A DNA stretch of 64,000 nucleotides. Source: an uncultured Novosphingobium sp. (lineage in GTDB: Bacteria > Pseudomonadota > Alphaproteobacteria > Sphingomonadales > Sphingomonadaceae). The notes below the pieces were generated by a model that saw only the letters and a program-made list of their open reading frames with translations, had not been told where the DNA came from and ran no database searches. A program made the translations under genes and the position numbers. Numbering within the stretch: the stretch's first letter is position 1; the number at the start of each line of letters is the position of its first letter. Shown here piece after piece: positions 7,950 to 16,631 of this stretch. The stretch is taken from NCBI GenBank assembly GCA_946886075.1, contig CAMPHR010000003.1:1-64000 (forward strand), in the 5' to 3' direction.

Positions 7950-8368
7950 AATGGCCCCTGCCACTTTTCGGCGGTCGGCTCTCCCTTCTGATCCACCGCC
8001 TGCCGGTGCCGCTTCGCTGCATCAGTCGTGGGAAGCGAGTTCAGATAGGCGCTGATCTGCCACCTCTGTTCGGCAGGAACCTTCCGGTCATAGCCCTTGT
8101 GCCCGATGCGTCTGTAATAGGTGACGAACGGCAGGCGCGGCGGCCAGCCAGCATTGGGCTCGCCATGACAGTTGGTGCAGCCATACCAGCTGAAATAGCG
8201 CCCACCCTGCGAGATTTGATAGAAATTATCCTTGATCGCCGCGATCCGTGGATCGCTCGGCCCCGTCGGCGCGGACGTCGGCTGCGGCGCTACCAGCGTG
8301 CGCTGCTCGGCACTGCAACCGCAGGCCAGAACTATCATCCCGATGATCGAACCAGAGCGTAATCCCAT
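7946..8368 (-). CDS. Lipoprotein cytochrome c
   Basis: A 140-residue exported haem protein starting at ATG 8368. The N-terminal hydrophobic stretch MIVLACGC looks like a lipobox, so the mature protein is probably attached to the membrane by a diacylglyceryl cysteine. One CTNCH haem motif is at residues 64-68. The axial methionine is not obvious: the C-terminal half has RYFSWYGCTNCHGEPN before and a Tyr/Arg-rich segment after, with no clear MP pattern, so bis-His ligation is possible. It begins 11 bases after the molybdopterin enzyme gene and overlaps COX II, linking the two enzymes in one transcript. Confidence 0.85.
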   Translation of the reverse strand: MGLRSGSIIGMIVLACGCSAEQRTLVAPQPTSAPTGPSDPRIAAIKDNFYQISQGGRYFSWYGCTNCHGEPNAGWPPRLPFVTYYRRIGHKGYDRKVPAEQRWQISAYLNSLPTTDAAKRHRQAVDQKGEPTAEKWQGPL

Positions 8369-8379
8369 CGGTGGCAGGC

Positions 8380-10674
8380 TCACCCCCCTCGGCTGATGAT
8401 CACCGGCACCGACTTGGCGGCCGGGACATGGCTTTCCTCGGCATGATGTTCGATCGGGATCAGCACATTGCATTCGGGGTAATATGCGCCCAGGCACCCG
8501 CGCGGGATGTTGTAAACCGTAGCGATCAGGCCGGGCCGCCGCCGGACGCGCCCATCCTTCGACGGGGCTTCCAGGGTGATGACGTCCCCCTCCTTCAGTC
8601 CTTCTTCCATCATGTCCTCGGCATTCATGAACAGGACATCGCGCGTCCCCTTCACCCCGCGAAATCGGTCATGATAGCCATAGATGGTGGTGTTGAACTG
8701 GTCGTTGGATCGCAGCGTCATCAACCGATACTGCCCGCCCTTGTCCTCAAATCCCGTGGCAGAGAGGCCAGAAGGCGCCAGGAACTCCGCCTTGCCGCTC
8801 GGCGTCTGCCATATCCGCTCGGCCGCTTTGTTGCCCTTCCAGAAGCCGCCGGGTTCGAACAGGCGCTTGTTGAAGTCCTTGAATTTTTCCGGATAGGTCG
8901 CCTCGATGGCATCCCTGATCCGGCCATAGTCCGCTACCCACGCGTCCCAATTCACATGCGGGTTCGGTGGCAACACGCGTTTCGCGATCGCAGCCACGAT
9001 CGCCGGTTCGGACAACAGGTGCGGGCTGGCGGGCTGAGCCTTGCCCAAGGAGCCATGGATACAGCTGGTCGAATCCTCCATCGATACCGCTTGCGGCCCC
9101 TCTTGCTGCACATCCTGCTCGATCCTGCCCAGGCACGGAAGCAGCCACGCTTGTCGCCCGGGGAAGAGATGGCTGCGATTGAGCTTGGTCGCGATGTGGA
9201 CGGTAAGGTCGAGATCTGGCCAGGCCGCCTCCATCTTCTCCGTATCGGGTATGGCGCGCAGGAAATTCCCGCCAAGGCCGACAAATGCCCGAACCGATCT
9301 GTCGACTATACCCTGGCAGGTTTCGACTGTGTCCAACCCCTTTTCGGTCGGCGGGTCGAAACCGTACAGCTCCTTCAGCTTCTCGACAGGTGCGAGTTCC
9401 GTTTTCTCCGTGATCCCTACGGTCCGCTGCCCCTGGACGTTGCTATGGCCGCGAACGGGCATCGGCCCCGCGCCCGGCTTTCCGATATTCCCCCGCAGCA
9501 GGAGCAGGTTGACCACCATCCGGACATTCTCGACCCCTTTCACATGCTGGGTGAGGCCCATGCCGTAGATGCCCAACACGGCCTTGGATCGCGCATAGAC
9601 GCGCGCCGCCTGTTCCAAATCCCATCGGGTGAGGCCTGATTCCCTCTCAATGTCTTCCCAGCTCGTCGCGCGCACCTTGTCCGCGAACAGATGAAAGTCC
9701 TTGGTGTGCTGCTGGATAAACTCATGATCCAGCACAGGCGGATCGCCAACCACCTTGGCGGCATCGTCCCACTCGATCAGGAATTTGGCGAGCCCCATCA
9801 TCGCCGCGATGTCGCCGCCAGCCTTCACCTGGTGATATTGGGTGGAAATGCCGGTTTCCTTCAGCGTCGCCATCTCGATCGGGTTCTGGGGATCGGTAAA
9901 GCGCTCTAGCCCGCGTTCACGCAACGGGTTGAAGGTGATGATTTCCACCCCCCGCTTCCGCACCTTGCGCAGGTCATGCAGCATCCTGGGCGAATTGGAC
10001 CCGACATTCTGACCGAAGAAGAAGATCGCATCGCAATCATCGAAATCCTTCTGCCGGGTCGTGCCAACAGCCTCGCCGATCGCAGCCTTCAGGCCCACCG
10101 AAGTCGATTCATGGCACATGTTTGAGCTGTCGGGCAGGTTCTGATTGCCATACATGCGCGCCATCAGCCCGTACATATATGACGCTTCCAGGCTGGTGCG
10201 TCCCGAAGAATAGAAGACCACCGATTTAGGATCCATCGGCCGCAACTTCGCCGCTATGGCATCAAACGCCTCTTCCCAGGAACATGCCACATATTTGTCT
10301 GTCGCGGGATCGTAGCGCAGCGGATGGGTCAGCCGCCCATGCTGTTCCAGATCATAGTCGCGCCAGTTCCGTAGGCTGGTTACGCTATGCTCCTGGAAGA
10401 ATGCGGGCGTGGTGCGAAGCTTCGTCAGTTCCCAAGCTGTCGCTTTTGCGCCTTCCTCACAGAATTCCGCAGGATGCGGCGTGCCTGGCTTCGACCAGGC
10501 GCAGCTGACGCACATGAAACCATCGGGCTTGTTCTGCCGCGCCAACTCTCGCAGACCCTCGGCTGGAAGATGTTCGCGCGACAGGATCTCGGCCAGCGAC
10601 CGCACCGATCCCCAGCCACCCGCAGGCCCCTTGAAAGGCTTGATGCGGGGTTTCCGTCCCTTGATGGCCGCCAT
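8380..10674 (-). CDS. FdhF/YdeP-family molybdopterin oxidoreductase
   Basis: A 764-residue cytoplasmic enzyme of the molybdopterin oxidoreductase superfamily, closest in style to YdeP/FdhF-like proteins. The start is ATG 10674. Near the N-terminus only three cysteines (Cys55, Cys58, Cys72) sit where formate dehydrogenases bind a 4Fe-4S cluster. The predicted molybdenum ligand is Cys187 in SSNMCHESTSVGL, where E. coli FdhF has selenocysteine. A molydopterin dinucleotide-binding domain occupies the C-terminal 120 residues. The substrate is unknown: formate dehydrogenase activity is possible, but YdeP relatives are poorly characterised. Co-transcription with cytochromes and a caa3 oxidase suggests that electrons are passed into respiration. 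Confidence 0.85.
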   Translation of the reverse strand: MAAIKGRKPRIKPFKGPAGGWGSVRSLAEILSREHLPAEGLRELARQNKPDGFMCVSCAWSKPGTPHPAEFCEEGAKATAWELTKLRTTPAFFQEHSVTSLRNWRDYDLEQHGRLTHPLRYDPATDKYVACSWEEAFDAIAAKLRPMDPKSVVFYSSGRTSLEASYMYGLMARMYGNQNLPDSSNMCHESTSVGLKAAIGEAVGTTRQKDFDDCDAIFFFGQNVGSNSPRMLHDLRKVRKRGVEIITFNPLRERGLERFTDPQNPIEMATLKETGISTQYHQVKAGGDIAAMMGLAKFLIEWDDAAKVVGDPPVLDHEFIQQHTKDFHLFADKVRATSWEDIERESGLTRWDLEQAARVYARSKAVLGIYGMGLTQHVKGVENVRMVVNLLLLRGNIGKPGAGPMPVRGHSNVQGQRTVGITEKTELAPVEKLKELYGFDPPTEKGLDTVETCQGIVDRSVRAFVGLGGNFLRAIPDTEKMEAAWPDLDLTVHIATKLNRSHLFPGRQAWLLPCLGRIEQDVQQEGPQAVSMEDSTSCIHGSLGKAQPASPHLLSEPAIVAAIAKRVLPPNPHVNWDAWVADYGRIRDAIEATYPEKFKDFNKRLFEPGGFWKGNKAAERIWQTPSGKAEFLAPSGLSATGFEDKGGQYRLMTLRSNDQFNTTIYGYHDRFRGVKGTRDVLFMNAEDMMEEGLKEGDVITLEAPSKDGRVRRRPGLIATVYNIPRGCLGAYYPECNVLIPIEHHAEESHVPAAKSVPVIISRGG

Positions 10675-10728
10675 GTTTGTTTCCGATTTGTGTCTGGTCA
10701 GGCACAAACGGATCGGCGGGCCTTTGGT

Positions 10729-11181
10729 TCAAAGCTTGAACTGGGTAATCCATTCGCAGATCAGGGCGGGCTTGCCCTCGCCCTCGATCTCCACGGTCGC
10801 TTCCGTGGTCAGCTGGATTTGCCCTGGGCGCTTTTCCACGATCTCCAGCGACCTGAACCTGCCGCGCACACGCTTTCCCGACAGCACCGGCGACAGGAAT
10901 CGTAGCTTGTTGCTACCATAGTTGATCTCGGTCGCGCCCTCGGGAACGATGTCGCCCCGTGCATCCGCGCAAAGATAGGGCAAAAGGGAAAGCGTCAGGA
11001 ATCCGTGGGCGATCGTTCCGCCGAAGGGCGACTGCTTCGCACGCTCCGGATCGACATGGATATATTGATGATCCTTGGTCGCTCCTGCGAACTGATCGAT
11101 CATCTCCTGACTGACGAGGATCCAGTCCGACACATCTTCCTTGTTCGACCGCGCCTGAAGATCGTCGAAAAACTGGCTCAT
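10729..11181 (-). CDS. MaoC/NodN-like hot-dog dehydratase
   Basis: A 150-residue single hot-dog domain. The family signature is clear: FAGATKDHQYIHVDPERA containing the hydratase Asp-His dyad, then FGGTIAHGFLTLSLLP. Proteins of this type hydrate trans-2-enoyl-CoA or similar thioesters. It is the most upstream gene of the minus-strand series and is separated by 54 bases from the molybdopterin enzyme gene, so it may or may not share that transcript. The physiological substrate cannot be read from sequence. It could belong functionally to the acyl-CoA clusters further right. Confidence 0.85.
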   Translation of the reverse strand: MSQFFDDLQARSNKEDVSDWILVSQEMIDQFAGATKDHQYIHVDPERAKQSPFGGTIAHGFLTLSLLPYLCADARGDIVPEGATEINYGSNKLRFLSPVLSGKRVRGRFRSLEIVEKRPGQIQLTTEATVEIEGEGKPALICEWITQFKL

Positions 11182-11540
11182 ATACTCGCCCCTCCTGCCA
11201 AGATCGCCGTCCCTCCAACATGGCGGGACTGGCCTCGAGCATCTTCGTTCAAGCTATGTCCAAGCACTGCCGATTGCGACAGGAAAATGCTTCCCAGCAG
11301 GCGAGGCGCTCACTTCTGCCTTGTAAGCTGCATCGCGCCGCGTACCCTTTATGCAAAAGAGAACGCCGGAGAGACCATGATTGGAAAAGATAACAAGCTT
11401 CGGCTGCACGAAAATCGTGCAGCCGAAGAGTCGAGGGATGGATATCGATCACGGAACTGCCCGCGATCAAACATCGCAGTCTGCAATCTAGCGCCACTGC
11501 TGCGACACATCATCCACGCAGCACAGGAAGGGATCATTTG
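11182..11540. other. Intergenic region, no gene, contains a strong palindrome
   Basis: A 359-base gap between the divergent MaoC-like and XRE regulator genes. It should contain both promoters, but no convincing -35/-10 pair was found. Open frames crossing it have no ribosome-binding site and no recognisable product. The only conspicuous element is the hairpin at 11398-11428. Confidence 0.6.
11398..11428. promoter_or_regulatory. Perfect 14-bp inverted repeat (operator or RNA hairpin)
   Basis: CTTCGGCTGCACGA (11398-11411) and TCGTGCAGCCGAAG (11415-11428) are exact reverse complements around AAA. No T-run follows on either strand, so it is not a standard terminator. It lies 112 bases upstream of the XRE regulator start and could be its operator or a leader hairpin. 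Confidence 0.5.
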
Positions 11541-12290
11541 ATGAGCCCCTCTCATCCGTCCAGCGACCCCTTCGGCATGGAACATGAACTCCTGCTCGCC
11601 GCGCTTCGCCGACGGCTGCGTGCGGCCGGGCTAACGCAGGCGGACGTTTCGCAAAAGCTGGGGGTCGGCACCGCCACGGTGAAGAGATGGCTGCATGGCC
11701 GCGGCCTCGGCCTGCGCACCTTGTCGCAGCTGTGCGCCTTGGCCGATACGACGCTCACCGAAATCGCTGAAGAGGCCGCCGTCCGCGACCGATCTTCCGA
11801 TAAACTGACACTCGCCCAGGAAAAAGCGCTGACCGCCAGTCCGGAATTATCGACGGTCTTCTTCATCATCGTCACTGGCTGGCCCGTCTCCGAGGCGGAG
11901 GAAGGCTTCGGCATTCCGCCGGAGCATATCCCCCAACATGTCGAACGGCTGGAAAGGCTGGCCCTCGTCGATCGCTTACCCGGAGGACGGCTGCGCGCGC
12001 GTCTGGACCCCGCGCATGTGTGGCAACGCGAACCGATGCGGCGGCATTTCGAACAGCATATGAAGCACCTGTTCTTCAATCTGGATTATGGCGATCCCGA
12101 GACGATCTTCGGCGTGGAGACAGTGAAGCTGTCCCCGGTGGGCATCGCGCGCGTCGCTGAACGGATCGAGCGCTTCAGGGCGGAGCTGCGCGAAATCGCT
12201 CAGGTGGACCGCCGCACCTCCGCTCTGCCCGGCGAATGGCATGCGATCCTGGCCGTGGCATCGCCGGTAACGCCGCTCATACCACGTTGA
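11541..12290 (+). CDS. XRE-family transcriptional regulator
   Basis: A 249-residue protein starting at ATG 11541, with GGAAGGGA upstream; a TTG immediately before is less likely. Residues about 15-70 form an XRE-type helix-turn-helix (LRAAGLTQADVSQKLGVGTA, then VKRWLHGRGLGLRTLSQL). The remaining 170 residues form an unrecognised effector domain without membrane segments, including FFIIVTGWPVSEAEEGFGIP and a PLEHIPQHVERLE-like second small helical region. It precedes a TonB receptor gene by 293 bases in the same orientation and probably regulates cassette A or itself. No ligand is inferable. Confidence 0.85.
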   Translation: MSPSHPSSDPFGMEHELLLAALRRRLRAAGLTQADVSQKLGVGTATVKRWLHGRGLGLRTLSQLCALADTTLTEIAEEAAVRDRSSDKLTLAQEKALTASPELSTVFFIIVTGWPVSEAEEGFGIPPEHIPQHVERLERLALVDRLPGGRLRARLDPAHVWQREPMRRHFEQHMKHLFFNLDYGDPETIFGVETVKLSPVGIARVAERIERFRAELREIAQVDRRTSALPGEWHAILAVASPVTPLIPR

Positions 12291-12583
12291 CCATTCATGG
12301 CGCTTGACGAAGGGATCATTTCAAGACACGCTACATGCAAACAGGATAGCGCGGCCGAAGAACCGATCACTGGCTGAAGCTATCAGGAGAGGATGCAGAA
12401 AGGGCGCACGGCCACGTGCCGCCAACCAGGCTGCATCATGAAGAAGATAATGGCGGAACACCGCCAAGCGTCCGTTGCCGGATGCGCACACGCGCGTCTG
12501 GCCACAGGCGAAGGTCCGGGCTCTTAAACCGAGCACGGCCGTATCGAGGGATGGCATCGCCCGACCACAGGAAGGGGATTGCC

Positions 12584-15053
12584 ATGCGTTCATCTATTGC
12601 CGTTGCGTTAGCGGGCATATCATCGTTCGCCACGACAGCGGCCCTGGCGCAGACTGCCGACCCAGCCCAACAAGCTGAGGTCCAAGGGCAGCTGGCCGAC
12701 ATCATCGTGACCGCGCAAAGGCGCGAGGAAAGCCTGCAAAAGGTGCCCGTTGCCGTGACCGCCATCGGCGCGGAGCAGCTCGACCAGCTGCGCGTCACCA
12801 ACGTCCGCAACCTCGCTGGCCTCGCTCCCAGCCTCCAGATCAACACGCAGGGCCTTCAGTCCAACCCCACCATCATCATCCGTGGCGTGGCGTCAGGCAC
12901 ATCCAACAACGCCGTCGATCCAAAGGTCGGCATTTATCTGGACGGCGTCTATATTGGCCGCACGGTCGGCTCCATCTTCGACCTTTCCGACATCCAGCGG
13001 GTCGAAGTGCTGCGCGGTCCCCAAAGGGACTTTGTTCGGCCGCAACGCCACGAGCGGCGCGATCAGCCTGGTGACGGCTGCTCCATCGGGTGAGTTCGGC
13101 GTCCGGGGTACGGTCTCCTACGGCAATTACGATGCGTTTCGGACGAAAGTCTCCGTCGATCTGCCCGCGTTCGGCCCCCTATCGGTCAAGCTGTCCTATC
13201 TGCACGACGAGATCGAAGGTGACTATCGCAACCTCCTGGGCGGCCGCACGATCGACCTGCGTCAGCGCGACCCATCCTTCGGGGTGCAGCGCATCGCGGA
13301 GCGGCTGGGTGAGCGCAATGTCGACGGCGTGGGAGTTGCCGCCCGGCTCGACCTGGGCGACCTGACCGCCGACTATCGCTTCGACTATACCGATGCGCGT
13401 TCGACCGGGCGCGCGATCCAGAGCTTTGGCGTCATCCCGGATGCCTCGGGCCAGTTGCTCGCCCCAATCATCGGTTTTCAACCGCTATTCGGCGGGATCA
13501 CCAACATCTCGACCGATCGCCTGACCTCCGTCGCCAATGCCACCAGCCCAGAACATGTGGTGACGCAGGGACACAGCCTCACCTTCACCTACCCCGTGAG
13601 TGACGAGATCACGCTCAAGAGCATCACCGCCTATCGCAAGTTCCGGCAAGACCCGAACATCTACGACCTTGGCGCAACGGGTGGGCTGCGTTTCACGACC
13701 GCACAATTTCAGGCGTTGCTGGCCGGTGATGTTGCCGCCATCCTAGACCCTGCCAATGCACCAGGGCCCAACGACTCTTTCTTCTCCCTGCTAACTTCTC
13801 GATCCACAAGTCAAAAGCAGTTCAGTCAGGAATTTCAGGTTCAGGTCACGTCCGAAGCTTTCGACCTGACGGCAGGCCTTTTCTATTTCCATGAAAACAC
13901 TCCCGCGACGGACATATTGGGTATCTTCCAACCCGTGGCGAACGGCGTCGTCGTGGATACATCAACAGTAGGCGTCATCCCCGGCCTCCCGGTCGGGCAG
14001 CTGCCCTTCGACATAAATGGCGACGGCGTCATAGATGCAGCGGACTTCAACCCGTCGCTCGACAGCATATTCGGCAGCGGCCTCACCCGGACGCGCGCCA
14101 TCAATGACAGTTACGCAGCCTATGGCCAGCTCACCTATCACCTGACCGACACGCTCGATCTGACAGGTGGCCTGCGCTACACCATCGACAAGCGGGAGAA
14201 CCGGATTTCCGCAGTAGCGGGCGGTCAGGGCGGCCAATTGGGCGTCGGCGACTATAAGGTCGATTACAAGAAGGCGACCTGGGCAGCCATCCTGACCTGG
14301 CGGCCGAACAATCAGGTGACCGCCTATGGCAAGGTGTCGACCGGATATGTCGCCGGCGGCATATTGAGCGGCATCCCCTACAAGCCTGAAACGCTGACGG
14401 CCTACGAACTGGGGCTGAAGACACAAAGTTGGGGCAACAGGCTGCGGACCAATATCGCCTTGTTCTACAGCGACTATAAGGATCTACAGACCCAAAACTT
14501 CATCAATGGCCGCCAATTCTTCGACAATGCAGGCAAGGCGAGCATCAAGGGCTTTGAACTTGAGGCGGACCTGGTGCCGGTGCGCGGGCTAACACTGAGC
14601 GGCAATCTGAGCTATACTGACCTCGATTATAAAAGCTTCATCCTGAATGGGGTCGAAGTTGCCGACATTGCCCGCACCACCTTCGCGTCCAAATGGCAGG
14701 GCCGCGCCTCTGCCCAATATGACAGCCCGGACATGAGCATGGGCGGCCATATCTCGGCACGGGTAGACGGGCGCTACCGCAGCCGCGCGCCGCTGGTCTC
14801 GACGCCCTTCTTCGATCTGGCGGGCAACAGCGCGGACCTTAACCGATACGCCTATACCAAGGCTTATTGGCTGGTCGATGGCCGGATCGGATGGGTCGAC
14901 ATGCCGCTGGGCGGAGCGAAGGCATCTCTGTCGCTATTCGGCCAAAACCTGTTCAACGAACAATATAATCCATTCGGATCGCCCGTGCTGCAGCTGATCA
15001 CCAGTTACGAACGCGGGCGTACATACGGTGTTGAGCTTGGGGTGAGTTTCTAA
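12584..15053 (+). pseudogene. TonB-dependent receptor with a +1 frameshift
   Basis: Starts at ATG 12584 after AGGAAGGGG. It has a signal peptide (TAALAQT), the sphingomonad-type plug start ADIIVTAQRREESLQKVPVA, then the plug. The frame breaks at the run CCCCAAAGGG (13019-13028), in the middle of the near-universal VLRGPQGTLFGRN motif. Upstream frame reads RGPQ, and one base later the other frame reads GTLFGRNATSGAISLVT and continues to a normal barrel end at 15053. Removing one base would give an intact protein of 822 residues. Everything else is well preserved, so this is a very recent mutation, a homopolymer sequencing error or, less likely, a phase-variable tract. The Coq4-family gene follows after 24 bases. 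Confidence 0.85.
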
Positions 15054-15077
15054 GACACAGAATTCAAGAGGAGAGAG

Positions 15078-15971
15078 ATGATGGAAAATGATATTTCGGC
15101 GCGCGTGAGCAGCGCGGATTTTGAATATTATAATGGATCGGGACCGGGTTTCACGACTGAAAGCTCAGTCCTGATCAGTTCCTCACCCTATCTCAACCAT
15201 CCGCAATTGCGGGCACTGATCGCACAGGAAATGCTGCGGCGGAACGGAGCGGAATTGCCGAACACCGCCTACATCCCCGACGTCGTGAAGATATTGATGG
15301 AGCTGGAGGACTGGCCGCGCATCTTCCAGCTATTCGAGGAAGAGAAAGCACGCCTGCCCGAGTTCAAATCATGGCTCGACGGCAAAAAGGTGTCCCTGTT
15401 CAAGACCGAGGAGCTGGCAGGCGCGGAACCCGGCACGCTGCGCGCGGTCATCTACGATTTCGTGGTCAACAGCGGCTACAATATGGACCATTTCTTCCAG
15501 GGCATGGAGATCAAGACCGACTTCGATTTCTACATGAAGGAGCGGACCCATACCCATGACATCGAACATATGATCACTGGCTTTGAAACCAATCATGCCG
15601 GTGAAGTCGCCTTGATCGCCGCCAATATGCGAGCGCTCTACAACTATTTCGTTCCCGAACTTGCATCCTTCTTCAACCGGGTCAGCTCTTATCTGCGTGC
15701 CAAGACGATGATGAAGAGCGGCCTGTTCTACCCTGAGGCGGTGAAGGTCGAACTGGAAGCCGAAGACATCGGCGCTGCGCAGGGCCGCAACTGGAAGCAC
15801 CCGCTCTTCCTCATCCCCTATCGCGACTATCTCGATTGGCAGGTGCAGGATATTCGCGAGGAATTCGGCATCACCAATCCGCCCAAATCGGGTGAGTGGG
15901 CCTGGACCACTGCGGTCAGCGAGGACCCGAGACCGAACCATCAGGGGATGACCTCCATGGCGGCGGAATAA
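15078..15971 (+). CDS. Coq4-family protein (copy A)
   Basis: A 297-residue soluble protein preceded by AGAGGAGAGAG. It carries the Coq4 metal motif HDxxH-x11-E: His160, Asp161, His164 and Glu176 (sequence THDIEHM...GE). The N-terminal region shares ESSVLISSSPYLNHPQLR with the second copy at 28619. Coq4 acts in ubiquinone biosynthesis in mitochondria, where it has been linked to oxidative decarboxylation at C1 of the ring. Here the gene is tied to a TonB receptor and faces an amidohydrolase gene, which suggests catabolism of an imported compound instead. It has an extra C-terminal tail relative to copy B. The function is unknown. Confidence 0.8.
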   Translation: MMENDISARVSSADFEYYNGSGPGFTTESSVLISSSPYLNHPQLRALIAQEMLRRNGAELPNTAYIPDVVKILMELEDWPRIFQLFEEEKARLPEFKSWLDGKKVSLFKTEELAGAEPGTLRAVIYDFVVNSGYNMDHFFQGMEIKTDFDFYMKERTHTHDIEHMITGFETNHAGEVALIAANMRALYNYFVPELASFFNRVSSYLRAKTMMKSGLFYPEAVKVELEAEDIGAAQGRNWKHPLFLIPYRDYLDWQVQDIREEFGITNPPKSGEWAWTTAVSEDPRPNHQGMTSMAAE

Positions 15972-15980
15972 GGCCAAGCG

Positions 15981-16009
15981 GCGCTGCCCCTTTTGTCGAG
16001 GGGCAGCGC
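15981..16009. terminator. Hairpin between convergent genes
   Basis: GCGCTGCCCC (15981-15990) and GGGGCAGCGC (16000-16009) form a perfect 10-bp stem with a 9-base loop, 10 bases after the Coq4-family stop. There is no strong T-run. The position between convergent genes fits transcription termination on the plus strand. Confidence 0.5.
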
Positions 16010-16047
16010 ACTTCCACGCTCTTTGATTTGTGGCGGAAAAGCCGCCG

Positions 16048-16572
16048 TCAAGCTGCGGCGAAGTCAATCACCGTGACAGGATCAGTCCCGTCCCAATCCC
16101 GCGCAGCAGCGATGCCAGCTTCACACATGGCGCGCATGTCCGGCCCGCAGATAAACTCGAACAACTGTCCCGGCTGCCCTGGCGCGCTCAGATAGGCGAC
16201 GCGCGTTGCCGGATTATGTGCGGTGAACAGCAATTCCATGCCGCCTTCCACCGCCATTCCCACCGCTTCATGCAGATCATCGACAATGCGAGCGACATGA
16301 TGAAGCCCCAGCAGACGCCCGCCATCATCGGCGCGATAGGGCGACGCCGCATCATTCGTCGCCTCGATCAATTCGATCTGCACGCCGTCCTGATAGGATA
16401 ATCCCACATGCATGGTCACGCGGGTTGGCTGACCGCGATACTCGCCGTCCAGGGTGACGTTGCGGAACACCGTCCAGGGACCAACGCCCGAATGGCGTGT
16501 CCAGCTATCGATGCTGGCGTCCAGATTTTCCACCAATATGCCGATCTGGTCGATAGCGCCGAATTTAGCCAA
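16048..16572 (-). CDS. VOC-superfamily (glyoxalase-like) protein
   Basis: A 174-residue protein with two beta-alpha-beta-beta-beta units of the vicinal oxygen chelate fold (glyoxalase_4-like). It begins at TTG 16572, with AGGA 8 bases upstream. The first half starts IDQIGILVENLDASID and the second GLHHVARIVDDLHEAV. Candidate metal ligands are in HHVARI and the C-terminal FEFICGP, with Glu in QIELIEATND. Members include epimerases, lyases and dioxygenases, so the reaction is open. It lies downstream of the amidohydrolase gene on the same strand, separated by a hairpin. Confidence 0.85.
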   Translation of the reverse strand: MAKFGAIDQIGILVENLDASIDSWTRHSGVGPWTVFRNVTLDGEYRGQPTRVTMHVGLSYQDGVQIELIEATNDAASPYRADDGGRLLGLHHVARIVDDLHEAVGMAVEGGMELLFTAHNPATRVAYLSAPGQPGQLFEFICGPDMRAMCEAGIAAARDWDGTDPVTVIDFAAA

Positions 16573-16594
16573 GTCGCCGATCCTCTCGCAGGGG

Positions 16595-16624
16595 GTATGC
16601 GGGCGACACGAGCCGCCCGCATAC
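16595..16624 (-). terminator. Intercistronic hairpin
   Basis: GTATGCGGGCG (16595-16605) and CGCCCGCATAC (16614-16624) form a perfect 11-bp stem between the amidohydrolase stop and the VOC start. Without a T-run it may attenuate, not end, transcription into the VOC gene. Confidence 0.5.
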
Positions 16625-16631
16625 TTCGTCT

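Noticed and set aside
11527..12321. 13-base repeat GAAGGGATCATTT at 11527-11539 and 12309-12321, flanking the XRE gene
   Set aside because: Repeats of this length are expected by chance in 64 kb, and one copy is the ribosome-binding site region; no dyad symmetry.
13019..13028. Programmed +1 frameshifting at CCCCAAAGGG
   Set aside because: Possible in principle, since the CCC-C run could slip, but TonB receptors are not known to use it. An indel or sequencing error is far simpler; kept only as a minor alternative.
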